A DNA stretch of 10,181 nucleotides from the NCBI GenBank assembly GCA_045606045.1, contig JAZURE010000063.1:1-10181 (forward strand). The letters are read 5' to 3'. Positions 4,903-10,181 of this stretch are shown piece by piece. Positions within the stretch are counted from its first letter, which is position 1, and the number at the start of each line of letters is the position of its first letter. The stretch is from RGIG8748 sp045606045. Its GTDB lineage: Bacteria > Bacillota > Clostridia > UMGS1810. A program made the position numbers and the translations under genes. The notes beneath the pieces were generated by a model. It saw only the letters and a program-made list of their open reading frames with translations, was not told where the DNA came from and did not search any database.

Positions 4903-6573
4903 TTGTTTAATCCAAAGATAAAGCCTATGCTTTTTTCTACTGTAAAAAGCTACGACAAGGCAAAATTTTTAAAAGATTTGATTGCAGGTATAATAGTGGC
5001 AATAATTGCTTTGCCCTTATCCATAGCGCTTGCCATTGCTTCGGGCGTATCGCCCGAAAAAGGTATACATACAGCCATAATAGCAGGCTTTATGATATCG
5101 CTTCTTGGCGGAAGCCGTGTACAGATAGGCGGACCTACGGCAGCATTTGTGGTAATAGTTGTGGGCATTATAGGAGAGTTTGGCATAGACGGGCTTATTG
5201 TAGCTACCATAATGGCGGGTATAATGCTCGTTCTTATGGGTCTTCTTAATGTAGGCTCGCTGATTAAGTTTATACCCTCTACCATTACCGTGGGTTTTAC
5301 GGGCGGTATAGCAGTTACCCTGTTTGTACAGCAGTTAAAGGACTTTTTAGGTCTTGAGATTGCCTCTGTTCCGTCGGAATTCTTCCACAGAATAGGCGCA
5401 TATGCCGAGCATATAGGCACTGTTAATCCGTGGGCGGTTGCAGTAGGAGCTATAGCTCTGGCTATAATGATAATACTTCCTAAAATAAATGAAAAAATCC
5501 CTGCTTCTCTTGTTGCAATAATTGCAACTACACTCATTGTTAAGTTTTGCGGTCTCGAGGTAGCTACCATAGGAAGCGTATACGGCAAGCTTTCGGGTGC
5601 GTTCCCTGTGCCGCATCTTCCCAAGGTGAGCTTTGAGCTTATACAAAAGCTTATATCTCCTGCATTTACCATTGCGATACTTGCGGCTATAGAATCGCTT
5701 CTTTCGTGCGTGGTGTCCGATACCATGATAGGAAGCCGCCATCATTCCAACACAGAGCTTGTGGCTCAGGGTGTGGGCAATATCTGTTCAGGCCTCTTTG
5801 GCGGAATTCCCGCAACGGGTGCCATAGCAAGAACTGCCGCCAATGTTAAAAACGGCGGAAGAACTCCCGTGGCAGGTATGGTGCACGCAGTAGTGCTTGC
5901 ACTTATAATGATGATTCTTATGCCCTATGCTTCGCTCATACCCATGACAACTCTTTCGGCGGTGCTTATAATTGTGGCATACAACATGAGTGGCTGGAGA
6001 GAATTCATAGCTATGCGCAAGTCACCCAAGAGTGATTTTGCGGTTCTCCTCATAACCTTTGTGCTTACTGTGTGCTTTGACCTTGTGGTTGCCATAGAGG
6101 TAGGCATGATAGCGGCTGCAGTGTTCTTTATGAGCAGAATGGCAAACACTGCCGAAATCCGCAAGTGGACCGACTTCGAAGAACTTTATGATGAAGACAA
6201 GGACACAGAGTCCATTAACTACATAAAGCTTCCTAAATCCACCGCAGTGTACGAAATAACAGGACCTATGTTCTTTGGTGCTTCGGATAAGCTTATGGAC
6301 ATAATAAAGGATAAAAATGATTGCAGAGTCATGGTATTAAGGATGAGGGGAGTGCCTGCTCTTGACTCTACAGCGTGTAAAACCTTGAGGGGTATATACA
6401 ATACCTGCAAGGAAAACGGAATAGTGATGGTAATGTCTCACATAAACGAACAGCCTCTTTCCGTGCTTAAGAAAGACGGACTCTACAACGAAATCGGTGA
6501 AAGAAACTTCGCTTCCAATATTCGCGAAGCTGTGAAAATAGCAGAAGAAATAATAAGCGCAACAGAAGAATAA
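4903..6573 (+). CDS. SulP/SLC26-family anion transporter with STAS domain
   Basis: Predicted 556-residue inner-membrane transporter. About residues 20-425 are a long series of hydrophobic segments forming the SulP transport domain, with Gly-Gly-Ile-Pro-Ala-Thr-Gly-Ala-Ile-Ala-Arg-Thr near 300-311 and a following Gly-Gly-Arg-Thr-Pro-Val-Ala-Gly. After a charged linker, residues about 447-550 form a cytoplasmic STAS domain including Asp-Ser-Thr-Ala-Cys-Lys-Thr near 487. Members of this family move sulfate, bicarbonate or, for E. coli DauA, C4-dicarboxylates; substrate cannot be read from the sequence. Position 29 bases after a malic enzyme makes malate/succinate or bicarbonate more likely than sulfate, since no sulfate-assimilation gene is nearby. 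The start is TTG at 4903 with GAGG at 4891-4894; ATG at 4927 is an alternative. A strong terminator begins 3 bases past the stop. Confidence 0.92.
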   Translation: MFNPKIKPMLFSTVKSYDKAKFLKDLIAGIIVAIIALPLSIALAIASGVSPEKGIHTAIIAGFMISLLGGSRVQIGGPTAAFVVIVVGIIGEFGIDGLIVATIMAGIMLVLMGLLNVGSLIKFIPSTITVGFTGGIAVTLFVQQLKDFLGLEIASVPSEFFHRIGAYAEHIGTVNPWAVAVGAIALAIMIILPKINEKIPASLVAIIATTLIVKFCGLEVATIGSVYGKLSGAFPVPHLPKVSFELIQKLISPAFTIAILAAIESLLSCVVSDTMIGSRHHSNTELVAQGVGNICSGLFGGIPATGAIARTAANVKNGGRTPVAGMVHAVVLALIMMILMPYASLIPMTTLSAVLIIVAYNMSGWREFIAMRKSPKSDFAVLLITFVLTVCFDLVVAIEVGMIAAAVFFMSRMANTAEIRKWTDFEELYDEDKDTESINYIKLPKSTAVYEITGPMFFGASDKLMDIIKDKNDCRVMVLRMRGVPALDSTACKTLRGIYNTCKENGIVMVMSHINEQPLSVLKKDGLYNEIGERNFASNIREAVKIAEEIISATEE

Positions 6574-6575
6574 AG

Positions 6576-6620
6576 AATACCGTGGAAGATTTTGCAAAAA
6601 TCAATCTTCCACGGTATTTT
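6576..6620. terminator. Bidirectional terminator between the transporter and XRE genes
   Basis: A perfect 16-bp stem (AATACCGTGGAAGATT at 6576-6591, complement at 6603-6618) has an 11-base loop. T-rich sequence follows on the plus strand (TTTT, then ATCTTTT), and on the minus strand the stem is followed by CTTTATTCTT. It closes two convergent genes; the XRE stop codon (6621-6619) overlaps its edge. Confidence 0.9.
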
Positions 6621-6840
6621 ATCTTTTGTCGGGATTGTCCGAAAGTTCCAAAATATAATCGGCAGAAACTGAGTACAGTTTTGCAAGCTTTATAACCATT
6701 GATACAGGAATCTCGCGCAAACCCCTCTCATACCTTGCATATACTTGTCTGTTGCACATGAGATGGTCTGCAACTTGCTTCTGAGTAAGGTCATTGTCGA
6801 GTCGTAACTCATATAATCTTTTAAAAAACGGTACTATCAC
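6619..6840 (-). CDS. Small XRE-family transcriptional regulator
   Basis: Predicted 73-residue protein made up of little more than one Cro/C1-type helix-turn-helix: Leu-Thr-Gln-Lys-Gln-Val-Ala-Asp-His-Leu, then a recognition helix around Asn-Arg-Gln-Val-Tyr-Ala-Arg-Tyr-Glu-Arg-Gly, then Val-Ser-Ala-Asp-Tyr-Ile-Leu. Stand-alone proteins of this type are common in clostridia and often repress their own or a neighbouring promoter. The GTG at 6840 is preferred because it puts the usual 4-5 residues before the conserved Phe-Phe-Lys-Arg-Leu. The longer form from GTG 6873 would read through the 14-bp palindrome and almost meet the divergent ORF at 6885. Neither start has a Shine-Dalgarno sequence, so leaderless or weak translation is possible. 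The gene is convergent with the transporter gene and divergent from the small ORF at 6885, whose promoter region it may control. Confidence 0.85.
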   Translation of the reverse strand: MIVPFFKRLYELRLDNDLTQKQVADHLMCNRQVYARYERGLREIPVSMVIKLAKLYSVSADYILELSDNPDKR

Positions 6841-6847
6841 ATTAACA

Positions 6848-6861
6848 AAATGGTACCATTT
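6848..6861. promoter_or_regulatory. 14-bp palindrome, likely operator of the XRE regulator
   Basis: AAATGGTACCATTT is a perfect 14-bp palindrome in the 44-base gap between the divergent XRE gene and the small ORF. Related GGTA elements flank it (GGTACTATC at 6830-6838, GGTAGCTAA at 6862-6870), giving three similarly oriented GGTA starts within about 40 bases. This is typical of autoregulated XRE operators. The palindrome is seen; binding is inferred. Confidence 0.55.
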
Positions 6862-6884
6862 GGTAGCTAACACGAGGCGTTTGA

Positions 6885-7070
6885 ATGGATATTAAAATTG
6901 AACTTATACAAAACTTTGTAACTGACCTCATAAAAACGGTCTTGGAAGATACAAATTTTCAGGCATCTGAAATTGCAGATACAACTGCGATTTCGGCACT
7001 TTCGGAAATAAAAGCTATATATTTTGTTATTATCACATTGAAAACCGCTTGTTTTTGTGTTATACTATAA
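6885..7070 (+). CDS. Small ORF of unknown function, divergent from the XRE gene
   Basis: Open frame of 61 codons starting at ATG 6885, with GAGG at 6874-6877 seven bases upstream. The first 45 or so residues look like a genuine protein: acidic and helical, rich in Ile, Leu, Thr and Glu, with Asp-Thr-Thr-Ala-Ile-Ser-Ala-Leu-Ser-Glu-Ile-Lys. The last 15 residues are hydrophobic with two Cys (Ala-Cys-Phe-Cys-Val-Ile-Leu) and are encoded by DNA that also contains the LysR promoter (7038-7066), so the tail may be non-native or the true gene shortened. I do not recognise a family. Its position across a palindrome from a small repressor gene suggests it is regulated by it, but no function follows. 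It could also be a remnant. Confidence 0.45.
   Translation: MDIKIELIQNFVTDLIKTVLEDTNFQASEIADTTAISALSEIKAIYFVIITLKTACFCVIL
7038..7066 (+). promoter_or_regulatory. Promoter of the LysR-family gene, with a palindrome over the -10
   Basis: TTGAAA (7038-7043) and TATACT (7061-7066) are spaced by 17 bases, close to the sigma-A consensus. The -10 lies within a 13-bp perfect odd palindrome, GTTATA-C-TATAAC (7059-7071), and ATACT/AGTAT arms (7062-7066, 7072-7076) form a second overlapping dyad. Such symmetry over the -10 could be an operator. Confidence 0.75.
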
Positions 7071-7107
7071 CAGTATCCGAACTTACCTATCAAAAGGAAG
7101 TGGTCTT

Positions 7108-8031
7108 TTGAATATTCTTCATATGAAATACGCCCTTGAGGTTGCAAGGGCAGGCTCACTCAACAAGGCTTCGGAGGTACTGCTTGTGGCGGTGCCCAAT
7201 ATTAGCCGTTCCATAAAGGAGCTTGAGGCAGACCTCGGCATAACAATATTTGACCGCACAACCAAGGGAATGTGTCTTACACCCGAGGGAGAGGAATTCA
7301 TAAATTATGCCAAGGGAATATTGGGGCAGATAGAACAGCTCGAAAAGCTTTACAAAGAGGGTGCACCGGGAAAACAGCGATTTTCCATATCGGTGCCGAG
7401 GGCATGCTATATTTCCGAGGCATTTTCGGAATTTTCCAAGACACTTTGCGATGACCCTGCAGAAATCTTTTATAAGGAAACAAACTCACAGCGCACCATA
7501 CACAATATGGTAAACCATGACTACAAGCTGGGTATCATACGCTATGCGGAAAATTATGACAAGTATTTCAAAGCCATGCTGGAGGAAAAGGGCTTTTGCC
7601 ATGAGCTTGTTACGGAATTTTCTTACTCGCTTATTATGAGTAAGAATAATCCTCTTTCCACCAAAGATGATATATGCTTTGACGACCTTAAGGATTATAT
7701 AGAGATAGCGCATGCAGACCCGTATGTTCCGTCCATGCCTCTTTCCAAGGTGGTAAAGGAGGAACTTCCCGACAATATAGAAAGGCGCATATTCATATTT
7801 GAAAGGGCAAGTCAGTTTGAACTTCTTAATAAAAATCCGCAGACATTCATGTGGGTATCGCCTGCACCCTGCGATATACTCGAAAGATACGGCCTTGTCC
7901 AGAAAAAGTGCCCTGAGAACAAAAAGCTTTACAAGGATGTTCTTATATATAAAGAGGGATACAAGCTTACCGAGCTTGATAAGACATTCATAACAAAGCT
8001 GTGTGAATCAAAAAGAAATATTTTTAAATAA
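7108..8031 (+). CDS. LysR-family transcriptional regulator
   Basis: Predicted 307-residue cytoplasmic regulator. Residues 1-60 form the LysR winged helix-turn-helix (Ala-Gly-Ser-Leu-Asn-Lys-Ala-Ser, then Ile-Ser-Arg-Ser-Ile-Lys-Glu-Leu-Glu, then Gly-Ile-Thr-Ile-Phe-Asp-Arg-Thr-Thr-Lys-Gly). A linker helix (about 60-90) leads to a periplasmic-binding-protein-like effector domain (about 95-295). The TTG at 7108 is chosen because it gives the Met-Asn-Ile-Leu-His-Met-Lys-Tyr-Ala opening typical of a clostridial LysR subgroup, and AAGGAAG (7094-7100) lies 7 bases upstream; ATG 7123 is the alternative. The longer in-frame ATG at 7057 would start upstream of the predicted transcription start. The gene is monocistronic with its own promoter and terminator. 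The effector and targets are unknown; no divergently transcribed target gene adjoins it, so it may act on the rex-adhE region or elsewhere. Confidence 0.92.
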   Translation: MNILHMKYALEVARAGSLNKASEVLLVAVPNISRSIKELEADLGITIFDRTTKGMCLTPEGEEFINYAKGILGQIEQLEKLYKEGAPGKQRFSISVPRACYISEAFSEFSKTLCDDPAEIFYKETNSQRTIHNMVNHDYKLGIIRYAENYDKYFKAMLEEKGFCHELVTEFSYSLIMSKNNPLSTKDDICFDDLKDYIEIAHADPYVPSMPLSKVVKEELPDNIERRIFIFERASQFELLNKNPQTFMWVSPAPCDILERYGLVQKKCPENKKLYKDVLIYKEGYKLTELDKTFITKLCESKRNIFK

Positions 8032-8032
8032 C

Positions 8033-8071
8033 AAAAACTCTGTACAGGACAAACGCTGTACAGAGTTTTTT
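8033..8071 (+). terminator. Intrinsic terminator of the LysR gene
   Basis: AAAAACTCTGTACAG (8033-8047) and its exact complement (8056-8070) form a 15-bp stem with an 8-base loop, ending in a run of six T residues. It begins two bases past the stop codon. The A-run on the left arm also allows some function on the minus strand. Confidence 0.93.
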
Positions 8072-8082
8072 GTCAATCTCAC

Positions 8083-8110
8083 TCGGTATTATCGATAATG
8101 ATAATACCGA
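8083..8110. promoter_or_regulatory. Nested palindrome upstream of rex
   Basis: An 11-bp perfect inverted repeat (TCGGTATTATC at 8083-8093, GATAATACCGA at 8100-8110) with a 6-base centre; the left part also contains a 12-bp palindrome ATTATCGATAAT (8088-8099). No T-run follows, so a terminator is unlikely. It lies about 70 bases before the rex start and shares the octamer ATAATACC with the rex -10 region, consistent with an operator. It does not resemble the known Rex box. Confidence 0.45.
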
Positions 8111-8146
8111 TTAAACATTTTGAGAATTCCCACATATAAAGAGCTG

Positions 8147-8162
8147 TGGTAATATAATACCA
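8147..8162 (+). promoter_or_regulatory. Candidate rex -10 region with flanking dyad
   Basis: A perfect TATAAT (8153-8158) sits in the dyad TGGTA...TACCA (8147-8151, 8158-8162). No good -35 lies 16-18 bases upstream, and transcription starting 7 bases downstream would leave a leader of only about 14 bases that begins at the Shine-Dalgarno sequence (AGGAGG, 8166-8171). The promoter is therefore uncertain; TATAAA at 8134-8139 is a weaker alternative. Confidence 0.4.
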
Positions 8163-8178
8163 GACAGGAGGTATCGGC

Positions 8179-8787
8179 ATGGAAAAAGCAACAGTTTCCA
8201 AGGCAACACTCGGCAGACTGCCGTATTATCTGGAGTACCTTAAAACCATATCCGCAGAAGGCAGAGAGTACATCTCCGCCACACGCATTGCCGCAGACCT
8301 ATCGCTTGGCGATGTTCAGGTCAGAAAGGATTTAAACGCAATAAGCGGCTTGGGCAGACCGAAAATCGGATACAACATAGGCTCTCTTACGGAGAGTATA
8401 GAAGATGCATTGGGCTGCAACAATCTTACAAATGCGGTTATCGTGGGCGCAGGCAGACTCGGTCAGGCGATTTTAGATTATGAGGGCTTTGAGGATTACG
8501 GAGTTCGCATTATGGCGGCATTTGATATTTGCACAAAGACGCCAAACGGGAAAAAACCCATACTTCCCATGGATAAGCTTAGTGATTACTGTAAGGAAAA
8601 CAACATAAAAATAGGCATAATCACAGTAAGCTCATCGGCGGCACAGAGTGTGTGCGACACTCTTACATCTCTTGGCATACGCGCCATATGGAATTTCAGT
8701 CCCGTAAGACTTACAACCCCCGCCAATACAGTAATAAAGCAGGAGAATCTTGCACTCTCTCTTGCACATATAAACAAAACAATATAA
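8179..8787 (+). CDS. rex: Redox-sensing transcriptional repressor Rex
   Basis: Predicted 202-residue cytoplasmic repressor that releases DNA when NADH is high relative to NAD+, controlling fermentation genes. The N-terminal winged helix (about 10-65) has Leu-Gly-Asp-Val-Gln-Val-Arg-Lys-Asp-Leu, the family's DNA-recognition stretch, followed by Gly-Leu-Gly-Arg-Pro-Lys-Ile-Gly-Tyr. The Rossmann domain carries Val-Gly-Ala-Gly-Arg-Leu-Gly (89-95) and Ala-Ala-Phe-Asp (113-116), and the C-terminus has the conserved Asn-Phe-Ser-Pro-Val-Arg-Leu (172-178) and the swapped helix. Length matches the family (about 205-215). AGGAGG lies 7 bases before ATG 8179. adhE, a classical Rex target in clostridia, starts 29 bases downstream with no hairpin between, so the two are probably co-transcribed and Rex may regulate its own operon. 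I found no canonical Rex box (TTGTTAA-N4-TTAACAA or close) in the upstream gap. Confidence 0.95.
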   Translation: MEKATVSKATLGRLPYYLEYLKTISAEGREYISATRIAADLSLGDVQVRKDLNAISGLGRPKIGYNIGSLTESIEDALGCNNLTNAVIVGAGRLGQAILDYEGFEDYGVRIMAAFDICTKTPNGKKPILPMDKLSDYCKENNIKIGIITVSSSAAQSVCDTLTSLGIRAIWNFSPVRLTTPANTVIKQENLALSLAHINKTI

Positions 8788-8816
8788 ATAACACTAATTT
8801 TTTAGGAGGACATATC

Positions 8817-10181
8817 ATGGCAAAGAAAACTTATGAAATAGTAGACAGCGTAGAAAAGCTCGAAGATGCAATAGTACGCATCAGAGAGGCGCAGAAAATT
8901 TTCGCAACCTACTCTCAGGAGGAAGTTGACAAGATTTTCCTTGCGGCAGCTTCTGCAGCAAACAAGGCAAGAATTCCTCTTGCAAAGATGGCAGTAGAGG
9001 AAACAGGCATGGGTATCGTAGAGGATAAGGTTATAAAGAATAACTACGCCTCCGAGTATATCTACAACGCTTACAAGGACACAAAGACCTGCGGCATCAT
9101 AGAGGAGGACACCGCCTACGGCATTAAGAAAATTGCTGAGCCAATAGGTGTGGTTGCGGCGGTTATTCCTACCACCAACCCCACATCCACAGCTATTTTT
9201 AAGTGTCTTCTTGCATTAAAGACAAGAAATGCTATCATAATTTCTCCCCATCCCAGAGCAAAGAACTGCACAATCGCTGCGGCAAAGCTCGTGCTTGAAG
9301 CGGCAGTTAAGGCAGGCGCTCCCGAGGGTATAATAGACTGGATAGATGTTCCAAGCCTTGAGATGACAAACACCGTAATGAAGGAAGCTGACATTATCCT
9401 TGCAACAGGCGGTCCCGGAATGGTTAAGGCTGCATATTCAAGCGGTAAGCCTGCACTCGGAGTAGGGGCAGGAAACACTCCCGCTATCATAGACGACAGC
9501 GCAGACATACTACTCAGCGTAAACTCAATCATCCATTCCAAGACATTTGACAATGGTATGATATGTGCATCTGAGCAGGCAGTTATAGCACTTGAGAGCA
9601 TATATAATGAGGTTAAGAGAGAATTTGCAGACAGAGGCTGCTACTTCTTAAACCCCGAAGAAACCGAAAAGGTCAGAAAGACCATTATTATAAACGGCGC
9701 ATTAAACGCAAAGATAGTAGGTCAGCGTGCACACAAAATAGCTTCTCTTGCGGGGGTTACCGTGCCCGAGGGTACAAAAATCCTTATAGGCGAGGTAGAA
9801 TCTGTAGATATATCCGAAGAATTTGCACATGAAAAGCTTTCTCCCGTACTTGCTATGTACAAGGCAAAGGATTTTGAAGATGCAGTAGCAAAGGCGGAAA
9901 GACTTGTAGAAGACGGCGGTTTCGGTCACACCTCCTCCGTTTACCTTAACGAAGTAACCGAGAAGGAAAAAATAAACATTTTTGCTTCCCGCATGAAGAC
10001 CTGCCGTATACTTGTAAACACTCCATCCTCACACGGTGGTATAGGCGACCTCTACAACTTTAAGCTTGCCCCTTCCCTCACACTTGGTTGTGGCTCTTGG
10101 GGCGGTAACTCAACATCAGACAACGTAGGTGTTAAACACCTTATCAATATTAAAACAGTAGCTGAAAGAAGGGAAAATATG
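8817..10181 (+). CDS. adhE: Bifunctional aldehyde-alcohol dehydrogenase (5' part, cut by window edge)
   Basis: The first 455 codons of a gene running off the right edge. The visible part is a complete CoA-acylating acetaldehyde dehydrogenase domain that reduces acetyl-CoA to acetaldehyde with NADH. Motifs are Val-Glu-Glu-Thr-Gly-Met-Gly (60-66), Ile-Pro-Thr-Thr-Asn-Pro-Thr (117-123), Gly-Val-Gly-Ala-Gly-Asn-Thr-Pro (215-222) and catalytic Cys250 in Asn-Gly-Met-Ile-Cys-Ala-Ser-Glu. The last visible residues (His-Leu-Ile-Asn-Ile-Lys-Thr-Val-Ala-Glu-Arg-Arg-Glu-Asn-Met) match the linker that joins this domain to the iron-dependent alcohol dehydrogenase half in AdhE, so a protein of about 860-880 residues is expected; a stand-alone aldehyde dehydrogenase cannot be ruled out. 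AGGAGG (8804-8809) lies 7 bases before the ATG. Together with rex it forms an NADH-disposal unit: high NADH would lift Rex repression and raise ethanol formation. Confidence 0.95.
   Translation, partial: MAKKTYEIVDSVEKLEDAIVRIREAQKIFATYSQEEVDKIFLAAASAANKARIPLAKMAVEETGMGIVEDKVIKNNYASEYIYNAYKDTKTCGIIEEDTAYGIKKIAEPIGVVAAVIPTTNPTSTAIFKCLLALKTRNAIIISPHPRAKNCTIAAAKLVLEAAVKAGAPEGIIDWIDVPSLEMTNTVMKEADIILATGGPGMVKAAYSSGKPALGVGAGNTPAIIDDSADILLSVNSIIHSKTFDNGMICASEQAVIALESIYNEVKREFADRGCYFLNPEETEKVRKTIIINGALNAKIVGQRAHKIASLAGVTVPEGTKILIGEVESVDISEEFAHEKLSPVLAMYKAKDFEDAVAKAERLVEDGGFGHTSSVYLNEVTEKEKINIFASRMKTCRILVNTPSSHGGIGDLYNFKLAPSLTLGCGSWGGNSTSDNVGVKHLINIKTVAERRENM

Noticed and set aside
4950..5726. A 258-codon open frame antisense to the SulP gene
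   Set aside because: It mirrors the codon bias of the membrane domain on the other strand, has no convincing domain or start signal, and the plus-strand gene is certain.
6842..6848. TTAACAA as a Rex half-site near the XRE gene
   Set aside because: No partner half-site lies at the required 4-base spacing, and the local symmetry is centred on GGTACC instead.
8083..8110. A second terminator after the LysR gene
   Set aside because: The stem is AT-rich, lacks a following T-run, and a strong terminator already lies just upstream.
9116..9601. A 161-codon minus-strand open frame within adhE
   Set aside because: It is antisense to the catalytic region of adhE and has no independent evidence.

Overview
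The window looks like chromosomal DNA of an anaerobic, fermentative member of the Bacillota, most likely class Clostridia. The signs are moderate-to-low GC with frequent ATA and AGA codons, strong AGGAGG-type ribosome binding sites, GTG and TTG starts, a Clostridia-style LysR regulator beginning Met-Asn-Ile-Leu-His-Met, and a rex-adhE gene pair typical of ethanol-forming clostridia. Species cannot be assigned from the sequence alone.

Left part (1-3581, everything on the minus strand). In order of transcription: asnB (glutamine-hydrolysing asparagine synthase), then the tmRNA gene ssrA with its own near-consensus promoter and terminator, then a 155-base stretch (1141-1295) with inverted repeats and a second minus-strand terminator, then a RepA-like helix-turn-helix gene of the kind carried by mobile elements, and finally the N-terminus of a membrane-anchored sensor protein that runs off the left edge. 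A mobile-element-type gene lying on the 3' side of ssrA suggests a remnant of an element integrated at ssrA, but no duplicated att site is visible here.

Middle part (3582-6620). Divergently from asnB, a consensus promoter drives a single-domain malic enzyme gene and, 29 bases later, a SulP/SLC26-family transporter with a C-terminal STAS domain. The pairing suggests linked transport and metabolism of a C4-dicarboxylate or of bicarbonate. A 16-bp perfect hairpin closes this unit and also serves the convergent small XRE regulator gene.

Right part (6621-10181). A small XRE-family repressor gene (minus) and a 61-codon ORF of unknown function (plus) diverge around a 14-bp perfect palindrome. A LysR-family regulator with a near-perfect promoter and strong terminator follows. 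After a second palindrome-rich intergenic stretch come rex (NADH/NAD+-sensing repressor) and adhE (acetaldehyde/alcohol dehydrogenase, truncated by the window edge near the end of its aldehyde-dehydrogenase half), probably one operon for NADH disposal as ethanol.

Most of the window is ordinary housekeeping and fermentation metabolism. The parts most worth a second look are the structured stretch between ssrA and the RepA-like gene, the XRE/small-ORF divergent pair with its palindrome, and an ATAATACC-type motif that recurs in the malic-enzyme and rex promoter regions.
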